Part shown: in pieces, positions 9,018-21,000 of the stretch
Layout: every line of letters starts with the position of its first letter
How positions within the stretch are numbered: position 1 is the stretch's first letter
Assembly: GCA_030549495.1 (NCBI GenBank)
Contig: JAUIRK010000168.1
Coordinates: 682,001 to 746,000, forward strand
Direction: 5' to 3'
Length of the DNA stretch: 64,000 bases
From: Nectonema munidae
Lineage: Eukaryota > Nematomorpha > Nectonematoida > Nectonematidae
Program-made: the position numbers and the translations under genes
Notes under the pieces: model-generated
The model's database searches: none
Told to the model about the DNA's origin: nothing
What the model saw: the letters and a program-made list of their open reading frames with translations, nothing else

Positions 9018-12000
9018 GTAATTTGTGCAATTAGTTATAATATTTTTACACCCCTATATTAAGACCATTTATTTAAAATGTACACTCTTTATCAAAAGTT
9101 TCAACTTGTCTTTAGTTTTTATTTGGCCCATATTAAAACTTTTACACTCTCTAGCAAAAGTCTTAACTTGTCTTTATTTTTCATTTGACCACTTTAAAAC
9201 TTTACACTCTAGAAAAAATTTCAACTTGTTATTTTTATTTGGCCCATATTAAAACTTTTACACTCTATAGCAAAAGTCTTAACTAGTCTTTATTTTTCAT
9301 TAGGCCCATATTAAAACTTGTTTGGAAGCGTAAAAAATAATGTTACGCGAAATTGATTTCGGGTTATACTTTCAAACAAAAAAGTTGTCTGACTACCAGA
9401 AAACCAAATAATCTAGTGATTTTTTCAAAATGAAAATTTCAAATAACTTTCCTATAGTTGGAATAATTAGTTTAGAACACTATAAAATTGAGGCATGAAA
9501 GCAAAACAATACTTAAAGCACTGAATTTAAACTTTTGGAAAATGCTTGAGTAAGTATAGGAGTCATTTAATTTTAGCTTGAAATGTAGTAATATATGTTA
9601 TGTGCACTTAGAGAACCTTCCTAATTAATTTCATGACCAAATAAGTGTGATTTAAAAAAATATACATTCATTACTGTTACGTTTTTGAACCAAATTTTGC
9701 ATCGAAAGTATATGAAAATCATTAGATTTTGTCACATTACATCAAAATTTAAATATAAAAAATCCCTATATACTTTTTTATTAATAGAAATTTAATACGC
9801 TACATTATATGTTTAAAAAAATAAAAAATAGTTGCCCTGTTGAAAAATTTGTGAGCTTTTTAAAATAATATGAAAAGTCTTCTCACAGCCTAAACAAATC
9901 TTTTAAATAATATAAAGATATATAATTGAGATAAATTGAGCAAAACTCTTTGTTATCCAACATTTACTTTAACATCTTTTTTACATCCTATAACTTGTTA
10001 TGTTATCTTAAAGACAAAGGCCTCTTAACAACTGGTACTGGAATTGAAAACCTATCTTTAAAATGTACACTGCCTGATAAAAATGTATTGCAAAAGTAGA
10101 AAGGGGTCGTTATTTGTAATTCTGGTGGCAACGTTTTGTATTGTAAATGGAAAAATAATAAAGATCTCACACTAGCAACTAATTTTGAAAATATAGATCC
10201 TTTTCTTTGTACCTTTCAAATGTCAACGACACACCTAATTCGCTGTTAAGCAACCCCACTTAATCGACTCCTATAACCAGTTAATGGGAGGAGTATATAT
10301 GCTAGATCAACTTATTTGGATATCATTCTTCTATAAGTTATAAAAAATGGTATGTATCCCTAAATTGTTCATTATAACCTTCGCAGGACGGAGTGGGAGT
10401 TTTACGTCAACAGAAATTTTTGAACCCTTTTTGAATCAAAAAAAGTATATGAAAGTCACTTAAAAATATAAATGTATTTTTCAATTATTTTGTCTAGATC
10501 ACTATTTTACAAAAAAAGTTACAAACTATTATTATTTTTTGAAAAATCATAAAGTTTCTTCGCAGGACGGAGTGGGAGTTACGTCAACAGAAATTTTTGA
10601 ACCCTTTTTTCATCAAAAAAAGTATATGAAAGTTACTAAATAGAAATGTATTTATCAATCATTTTGTCTAGATCACCATTTTACAAAAAAAGTTACAAAC
10701 TATTATTATTTTTTGAAAAATTATAAAGTAAAAAAATTCAAATTTGAAAAGTGAGCTTTATTTACATTCTAAAAGTGTTCTAAAAATATTCAAGTACACA
10801 AATTTAATTACAAGAACCACGAAGTTACACGAAACAAAATAGATTTGCGAAAAATATATCATATAAAATGCAAGAATAAGGCATGAAGTCAATAATAATT
10901 TAGACATTCTGACATTCAGGACAAATGAGTATAGTGTGATTTTTACAAATAGATCTTGAACATTTTTGACACTTTCTGGTTCCTCTTTCTGGGATGACAA
11001 TTAGAAACAAAACAGTATCCTCTTCGGGTTGTTGTTGGAGCAATTTCAGTCGTTCTTGTGAACCCATAAAAGAGAGAAGATTCTTAGTAATCAAGCGAGT
11101 AGATGCGTTCTCGCACCTAATTCTCATTGACTTTTCAGTTAGACTTAGCGCTAAATTTCTAATAAAATACTTTCTACCACCTCTGGAAGTACTTGGGTAC
11201 AAATCAGGCATGTTGGCTTTGACTATAATCCAACAATTACTTGCTACCATATCGAGAAAATTTGTGAAAATAGTCATAGGCCATCTTCTTGAGGCTCTGT
11301 AACAAGTAAAACTACGAACCATCCTGTTGAAAGTATCAACATCGCCTTTATAACTATTGTAGTCTACAATTGTTTCAGGCTTTTTTTTATTACCTAGTGT
11401 GTCTATCTTTGAAATATGCTGACTGGACATCATATAAACAGGCTTGAAATTTTTTTTTGCATGTTTTTCTGGAATGCATATAGTCAGCGAAGCATATTCA
11501 GTATATAAAAATTTACTTTCCATTTCTACAAGGTTTAGACCTTTCAAGTGTGCAGGACGTAATAAATACGGAACAAACCTTCTATTACTTCTGACCGTTC
11601 CACAAATTGTCAACCTTTGAGATTTAGCCCATATACAGAGTGTATGTGTCATAAAAAACCGATCAACATAAACTCCACAACCACTAGGTACTTTCGATTT
11701 TTCAACTAACCTTTTGACTATGTTTGCTGGTTTGAAATACTCTTTATCAGATAAACCTGTTACATACACTTCACTGGCCAAAACATAAAAACTTCTTGAA
11801 TCATTACAGTGATAGACCTTCATCCCGTATCTTCCTGGTTTTGAAGGATCATACACTTTTATTGGAGATCTTCCCCGATACTTGACTAACTGTTCATCAA
11901 TTGTTATATAATCTGTTGGGCACCAATACTTGACACAACTACTAACGATCTCATCATGTAGGTATCTAATTGGACTCAATTTGTCTAATGGATTCCTATC

Positions 12001-15000
12001 TTTTTTCAAGTCAAAGCGTATGAAATAGTTTATGAATATAAACATGTCTGCTTATGGCAGCTTTCAAAAAAGGCTCTCCATTTTTGTCAGAAAATAAATA
12101 TTTTAGATCAATTTGTTGATTTTTGGACTGCCCAATGTGAAAAATACATCCAAAATAGGCAAGCATATCTTCTATCGAAAATTTGAGAGCGCAATAACGC
12201 AAACTTTCAAAAAAAGGTTGGCTCAAACTAAAAAAATTATAATTAGAGAAAACAGAGATAAAAAATTAAGTTACCTGTAATTTTCATCAATTTTAGCTTT
12301 AGTACACTCGTATATGTGATGTATCAGGCTTTGAGTAAAAAAAAGGGAGAATACATCTAATGAGTTTGTCAAATTTTTTGCATCTCCTTTGGGACCAGGT
12401 GAAAATGAGGCAATATTACGAGTATTGACACCAAGACTCCTTCCACGAGTATCTCTATAAGGCTCCCATGAGTACTTTGTCATATCGGGAGCTATAAGAT
12501 CGTCTCCTTCTCTTTCACTATCACTTTCACTACTGCTTCTACAAACCGTTTCATATTCACTCAAAGAGTAAACATCGGATGCAACGCTTTCCCCAGCAAA
12601 ACTTTCAGAATCACTGTTTGTAGAACTCATAAATTGAAGAGAGTAATAATCAGAACGAAGGAACAACAATAAAATTGAAAAGAGTAGTTGAAGATAAGGT
12701 GATTTAGAAAAGATAAAATAAACAACGTCCAACTCAAGAAGATGTAAAGGATAGATTATATGTGCAAAGACGGTAGTTTTTCAAAGATATGAAATGAATC
12801 CAAGAAATGATACAGATGAAAGTGTACTGCCTTATAAAGAATAAGCGCGGAATAATCTATGGTTCAAGGGTATTGATTACATTCAGTAACATGAACCTCA
12901 CTCATATAAATAAAATTACAGAGTAAGAAGTACATCTATCATACACATAAACAATAAAGTATGTGGTAGATACCACAAAATCATACACATAAACAATAAA
13001 GTATGTGAAAGATACGCACAAATTGTAAATCATTTGTTATGTGTGGATAAATACTTAGATTTCTGTGCGAAGGGATTACGAAAAGTTTATAATATCTATC
13101 ACAAGAGAATCATCATGCCACCTAAATTTTGTGTATGTGTACAGAATACGTGCTCTTCGTCATATCCATCGAACTAGATCACATTATATAGTGTGACTTG
13201 AATGGTTTTATTTTGAACCATAGATTGTGAATATAAACTTGAATGTTAGTTCATTTTTTTATATATATATTTGAAAAAAACTAAATATTAATCTATGATT
13301 AATATGCCTTTTTTGCATATGAAGTAGCGTTTGTTGAAATAATTTAACAAATAATATAATAGATGAATTTAAAATTTTTTCTTAGATATGTATATCTAAT
13401 AAGTGTAAACGTTATGGAAGTTCGAATGCAATTTTTATTTTTATTATAGATGACGTTAACTAAAACAAACTCTTTTTTATTATAGATGGCGTTAATTTTA
13501 AAATAAGTTTTTTGATTTTTTTCGTATAAAAAACATGGAAACATATCAAACTGAACAAAAACATTCTTAAAAGGACTTTGATATGCTAAAGCTTTATTAA
13601 AAAAAAGAAATATACTTTTTTTAAAAATTGGAGTAAAACTCCCATTAACCGTCCTTAGTGTTGCTCTAAAAAGTTCCGTCCTGCTAAGGTTATGCGAGGA
13701 GTAGCTGCATGGAAAATTCATAGGGCTTCATGTGCGACAATAGATCAATCAGATTTTACCAGATCTATTGTTCTTAATTTACTTAAAAATCCTAAAATAT
13801 CAAATCATCTTGGAACACAAACAAATTTAAAGAGCTTGAATAAACGCTGATTCACATAATCTGGAAGCAGCTAAAAATCCTGTACCATAAACAATACTAA
13901 TACACTGGATTAGAGTGTGCATTTTGTACATTTCGCCTCCATAACCAACGTTCTATATATTATTCAGCTTAAATTACCAGGCTTCATAAATGATGCTGGG
14001 TGAAGAGGTTAGAATGCCTATGATATATTGTTTTTTATAATACTCCTAAATAATTTCTACCTCTTAAACTCTTTCCCCAATAAATTTTTTGCTTAGCACT
14101 GTACTGCAGGCCCCAAGTCCAACGCATTAATTAATAACTTGATTCAGCTCGATTTCACTAAACTCTGCCGACTTCGATATAATCAACAATTTTTTATAAA
14201 AATAGTCCTCATTGATCAAAACTAATACGAAGCAATTTTTGTGAGAGGAGTCCGAATAGCAAAATATGCAGGAGAGTTAGTCGTTATATAAACAAAATAC
14301 AAAGTGTCTTCAATTCATTTCTTAAAGTATATATAGTTTTTTTTTTTTTCAAATATGAATTTTTGAAATTTAATAGTTTAACTCCTCAGTACATTAATTT
14401 CCACTAGGGGAATCCTTATCGGTTTTATAATTGTCTAATATGTGTAAGCATAATTATTAACTCGTTTTTGCGATAGGTTTTTTCTTCATATGGTTGTACA
14501 GTTCTCCAATCATGGTTATGGGCATCATCATGCATCTTATTCTTGGTTCTCCAAAATTTTATCCTTTAGCTATGCTTGGTGGCTTTTTTTGGTGCATAGG
14601 TATTCTTCTTTTATTTTCGCTCTTACACATTTTTTAATAATAATAAACATATTCTTTGAAAGTAATTTAAATATCTCTATTTTATTTGTTTTCATTTTTC
14701 TTATATGTTTTAAATTATTGTTCTATTTTCTCCTAATTTTCATCACTATTTTTGGTAAATTGTTGAGTTTCTCTTGCACTTTTCATCGCACTTTTGACCT
14801 GTGATCAAACCTATATTACTAAATATTTCTAAAAAAATAAACAATTTATAAGTATGGCACACTCAAACTAAAATTTCTTTAATGGCTTGATTTTTGCCTA
14901 TTTTCGTTATTATCTGTTAATCTTTGTACATATTTTATTTTCGTAATATCCATTTTTTTTGGAAAAAAACAGTTCACATATGCTTGATCTATTAAATAGA

Positions 15001-18000
15001 TTTTTTTTTGCAGCAAAAAATGAATTTCTGTTATTTATTGCAATAAAGTTGATAAAATGTTTATATAACTTAACTATACTTCCAGAAACTTTCACATTTC
15101 ATTTCTTTTACTCGTGCTTGAAGTTCTTCATGAATATTATCAAGGTTCTCAGGAAAATAAAAAAGGAATGAGTTGATAAAACTCATTCTTTTGTATAAAA
15201 GTGAGAATCACATTATAAATATACTAAGAAAATTTATATTTTAAAAATGTTTTAACTTAAAATCTTACTACACAATGAATAAATCCTTTGGATAGGTAGA
15301 ATGAAATGATCTCGCAGCAGTATGTTTGAAACCCCTGCTAGTGCAGCTACTTAAACACAATTTCTTACGGATATTAATAATTACTTAAAATTAAATAAAT
15401 AAAATATTGTTATAGATAGTTACAATCCTAACGGAAAAATACAAACCCATACGAGCACACTTATTTTAGTTCTCTTGAGAATAAGCTGTGCACAAAGCTT
15501 TGAATTCTTCAGAGGAACAAACAAGAAAGAATTACATCACATCTTGTAATCTAGCCTCTCATAAAATAAAATAAGGATAATTATAAATAAAATTTATAAC
15601 ATTTAGCTAAAAAAGCATACAAACAGGATATATAGGTAAGTAAATATTTAGGATAACTTTAAAGCAATTTTTTAAACGTGCTAGAACATGTAACGTGAAC
15701 CTGCGGTCTTAAGGCCTCATGCAGCCTTCTGAACCATCAAGGGGGCTTATACGCTCTTTGATATATTCCTTTGACATATTGGGTCATTTGCCATTTTTGC
15801 AAGTCACATTTAAAAAGAATAAATAAGTTGGTCTTTGAATTGGGTACTATTTTTTTATTTATTGCTTTTTAGGCCTAATTTGTAAATATGCATTTTTCTT
15901 AATTACTAAAAAACCTCACACTTGAAATTTCGTTTTACTGCATTAAAGTTTGGTGAGGAAGAGGGACATAAGAGTCCTTTGTGTTTGAAGTGTTAGTATC
16001 CATTTTTTAAAGCCCATCAAGTGAAACTGGTGAAATGGGCTTTTGATTGTTTAGTTGTTTTTTCTGTACACATAAGACGCGTTCATGCCGGATCAACATT
16101 TCCATTACTTTTTAAAACTAAATTTCCATTTTTTTCTTAAAAAAATTAAGCTGAACCCCCCAAACTTGACATATTTTTTAGAGTAGGTTTGGTATGGGAA
16201 AGAACATAAATTTTTTTTTGTTTATTTTGTTGTATTTTCTGTACCTATGAGACACGTTCATGCCGAATCAATATTTTTGACGTCTATCAAGAGCAAAGTT
16301 TTTTCATTAGGGAAATTTTTGTTTTCATCAAAACCAAACAAAACTTTACTACAATAAAACAAAAAATTCAAAAAGAAATGGAAAAAATAGTTTACTATTT
16401 CTTCAGTTTTCTATCTCTTTACGACAAGGGCATTTCTAAGAGACATATTTCACTTCCAACACAATAATATTTTGTGATTTTAAAGTTTTTGAGTGGAAAA
16501 AACCACCAAACCCTTTAAATTTGACCTAATTTTAAAATAGCTATACTTGGAAAATATAAGAAGTTTACACATAAAACAGTTGGCGTTTTCATTTTTCTAG
16601 TACATAGTCATGTTTAGAAAATAGTTATTATAATTGAAAACCTTTAAAGTTTTCAAAATAGTATTTAAAATAATATAAGGAAAAATAAGTTTTTGAATTT
16701 TTTGTAATTTTACGTTTGTCTTTTATTATAAATCTATATACAATATTAAATTTTATATGCTTTTAGTAAAAAATTATATTTTATTTGGAAAAAGTAATCT
16801 CTCCATAATTTTTTGAAGATAATTGATTAGTACGCTTTTTTTCTAAAATTCATCAAATTTCTGTAGATATCGTATTTGCCGAACTTGATATACGCCAAGT
16901 TGTTCTGTTGATGTGAGTGGGATAAGTTGTTACTTATGATGATGTTCTAACAATAAAATTGAAATAACAGATTCTGAAAAGATCTAAGTCTGTTTTAGGA
17001 GATTCGATTAAAGGGCACTAAACATTGTAGACAAAGCAAATTTGACAACTGATATCTAAATATTATTCGACGGGTGTGATTTTTATCGGAATCCACCTAA
17101 ATAGTGTAATTTTTTTTTGTAAAAACTAGCATCATTTGGTTTCTTGAAAGTCAATAACCTGTTTTACATCGATATATTTTTTAAATACACTGCTCCCTCG
17201 CTTTACCGCCACCCTGATTTACCGCCAACCCCGCATACCACTTTACAATTAGGTAGACCCGATTTCTCTCCATTATAATTCCCCCGATTTAACGTCCCTC
17301 GCTATCCGCCATCCGCCAATAACATTGATAGAACAAGCACACTTTACTTCATTGAAATAACCCTCGATTTAACGCCATGCGTTGTTGATGGAATTTTAGC
17401 AGTGATTAATTTAATGAGTTGTTTGATCCCTCGCACAAACGCCTCCCGCTTAATGCCATAAAATTATATAGATCAAATTTCTCTCTTTTATAACTCCCCC
17501 AATATAACGCCACTGTTGTCTGCCGTCCGCCATATTTATTTACAGAACGGATATACTTTTTTTCATCAAATTTAGCCCCGATTTTATATCATGTATTGCT
17601 CTCAAATTAACTATAATAATATTTACTTTTATTTATTCAAAAATAATAGCCTTTGCCATAATTTTCCTTCTATTTATGTTTTAGTGACACCAGGGCCGGT
17701 GCCAAGTGTTGCGGGGCCCGATTAGAAACTTGATGGTGGGGCCCCCTCCTCTATATAGCAAATTTTATAACGCATATATATATGTCTTTCTTGTGAGATC
17801 GTAGACCTCAAGTATGTTTTAATTAGCTTCAGCTTTGAAAAACCTCTTTCCCCTGAGGCGACTGATATTGGCATTGTTAAATAAATCCTTAACACAATGA
17901 AAACATTAGGAAATGCTGTAAATCTATTATTTTCTATCAGATGTTCAAACAACGCATAAGGCTTAATTGTAGAGGGAAGGAAAGTTTTCAGAGCTTCAAG

Positions 18001-21000
18001 TTCTTCAGCCAACAAATACCCATCAATGTCTTTACTTTTTTCAGTAACAACTTTTCCATCAGCGTCCTGTTTCATTTTGGTGAGTGTTAAAGCTGCATCA
18101 AGGTTTAATGCATGCTTTCTCATTTCCGACTTCTGTATATTTTGAAAGTTATTTACAAATCCAAATAACTTGACATGATTTTTGAGTTGTTGAAATCTGC
18201 TTTCCAATGACTGAATAGCTTGATCTAGCACTAAGGTGAAGCACTGAATTCTGTATGCTTCTCTTGGATCGTCTATAGCTTGATCTTCTGCTTTATATAA
18301 AAACATTCTTTTCCTTCTTCGTAATTCTTTTTCTTGAAATTTTCTAAACTCAAATGGCAACTCAACAACTTCAGCTAATTCATTTGCACTTACTAAAACA
18401 CCATTAAAGCCTTCCTCCCTATAATTTTTCAGCCATGACAAGAGTTGTTCATATGATTCCATTCCTTCATTAATGTCCTTTTTTCACCTTGTAATTCCTT
18501 GCTCACGTAGTTAACTTTAAAAAGTACATCATACCAAAATACCAAAGAAACTAGAAATTTGTAGTTTTTTAGCTGGTTGGCTAATGATTCGGCTTCTGCT
18601 TTTATCTTGGGCTGATCTGCTGTCTCTGCTACTTCAACAAGTGCATCATATACTTCTCCAACCTGATAACGAATAGCTTTAACGCTATCAATACGACACT
18701 CCTACCTTGTATTGCTTAAGGGTTTCACTGTTAACATAGTTACATGTTTTTTCAAAATTGCCCATCTTCTAGTTGATGCTGAGAACAAAACATAGATGGC
18801 TTGCAAGATCCCAAAAAACGTATTAGCATCTGGACAACACTTAGCTACATCTCCGAGTAAAAGGTTAAAATTGTGGCATGCACATGGTACAAAAAATGCT
18901 CTTGAATTTTCCTTCAACAGTCCGGCTTGTACTCCAGACGTGTGACCTTTCATGTTGCTACCGTTGTCATAGCCTTGGCCTCGAATGTCCTGCACTTCTA
19001 AATTCAATTCCTTTAATGCGTTTAATAGTGTTTTACATAAGTTTTCTCCTTTACTACTTTCCACTTCGATAAACTTTATGAAATGTTCATGCACACCAAA
19101 AGGAGCCAAGTTACCATCAGACACATATCTGATTGTTAGAGACATTTGTTCTTGATGACTTATATCAGGTGTGCAGTCTAAAATAATGGCATAATGCTTA
19201 GCTGCTTTTATACGTGTCAGTATCTCATTCAAAGCTGCTGTAGCCATGATATATAGAAGTTCATTCTGGGTATCTTTTCCCAAATAATGATTATGAACTT
19301 CATGTGTTTTGATTTTTTGCAGATGTGTGTCTAGAACAGGGTCAAACTTTCCAATCAACTTCACAAGACCTAAAAGGTTTCCATTTTGGACAGTCTCATT
19401 GAAAACATTTTCTTCTGTTCCTCTAATCGCTAAATTTCTCTCAGCAAGAAACTGCACTATAGCTACTAATCTTTGGAATACCTTCTGCCAGTACTTTGCA
19501 TGGTCATTGATGTTTTTTCTTGCTCTTTGTCAATTGTCTTTTCACTACATAGCCGTTGATTTAACTCCCAAAAACTCCACGTGGCCTCCATATGGTTCTT
19601 TGACTTTTCATGCTCACATAGCCTTGTGTGAATATTAGACCAGTCATTGAACCCACTTGTTGCTAATGCCATGGTTGTATTCCTTACAAAAAGTTTGCAA
19701 TAAAAGCAATAAATTTTATCAGAGGAACTAGAGTATATAATCCAAGGTCTTTCAATACTCTCTCCATTCAGAAGTCGTCTCTTACAGTGAAACTTTGAAA
19801 AACACAAGCCCTTTTCATTTTTTGGAAAGCTGTTACCAGGAATATTAGGGGCATCTTTCATTGTTAAATAATCCCTTTCATTGTTATTTATATTAGCAGG
19901 CCAATATGCTGGATCATCGTTCATGATAGTTACATTTTTGTTTATGGATTCTTGTTGAAGTTGTTTGTTTGCAGCCATGAATGAACTTTCTGGTTTGGGA
20001 CTGTCTTCCAATGAACCGAGATCTTCAATTTCAGTCACAGATGGTGAGGCTGGGCCCACTTCTTCTAGTGTGTTATCTTTTTCATCATTGTATTGATTAT
20101 CTGAAATTTGATCCATGGTTTTATCCTCATTCTGCAAATAATTGATGATTCTCTCATCTTCAAACCGAGCGCGCTTCAAAGATGGCGTGATAAGGAACTT
20201 TTTTAAGGCACCTCTATGCTTTTTATTTTCTGCTGCCTTTGCCTTGGCCAATGCTCGTTTCTTGTTACCACATAAATATTTACGCCCTTTATCTCGATTT
20301 CTGCTTGTGCTTGTCATGATGTAGTGCCTCTTTATTTAACTTTTGTATCTAGAAAACGGAAGATCTAAAAAAGTAACAAAACAGAAGAATTAGTAAAGAA
20401 ATAAACCTATCACAAGAAATTAACATTTTTAAAAGAATATTTTTTGGTGATATAAATTTTAAAATATTTAAGTTGACAAGACGATGAAGACATTGTTTGT
20501 AATTGTGAACAGTTATAAGATTCTAAATTGTTCATTTATTTAAACAAGACAAAATTAAAAATATTAAAAAAAAACATATTCTGATGAAACTTAGACAAAT
20601 TGTTATAAAATATTCAATGAAACAGTTCAGTAAAAAACTTATGACAATATATTTCAAAAAAGCAGAATAAAATAACTTTAAATAGCTAACGCCATTTTGC
20701 TTTTAGCGGAAAAAAAAATTTAAAAATTACTAAATATAAAAACAAACATGATTACCTGTAGCTATTCGGTACAGACCTTGAGCAATCTCTGGGTGATCTA
20801 TGCCACCACTAGTAATTAGGTACCTTATTTAGATCGAGTCTATGCAGATTTGGACATTTGTAGTTGGGTAATAAAACTAGAAGGGTCGAGGATGTACTTG
20901 GAGTTAAATCTTTTATTTAACTTATTCTTAATGTTGCAATAAAAATTTAAAGTGAGATGAAATTACCTGTATGTCGATAGCACAAGATCGAGTTGTGTTC

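Larger units (their letters stand above)
10378..13689 (-). mobile_element. piggyBac element 1, nearly complete
   Basis: A piggyBac-type transposon in host intron 1. The ends are CCTTCGCAGGACGGA at 10378 and, on the other strand, CCTTAGCAGGACGGA ending at 13689. The flanks are ATAA and TTAT, each one base from the TTAA that piggyBac targets, so no perfect duplication survives. The left terminal ~180 bp is duplicated in tandem. A direct repeat of about 27 bp with a 42-bp period (12938-13007) lies near the 5' side. The coding region is on the - strand in three blocks joined by a short intron and one frame change. Confidence 0.8.

Noticed and set aside
10994-11302. 102-codon frame opposite the piggyBac transposase
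   Set aside because: Antisense shadow of the transposase coding sequence.
14490-14804. 104-codon open frame overlapping exon 2
   Set aside because: Shadow of exon 2 in a different frame, extended by AT-rich intron that translates into hydrophobic residues.
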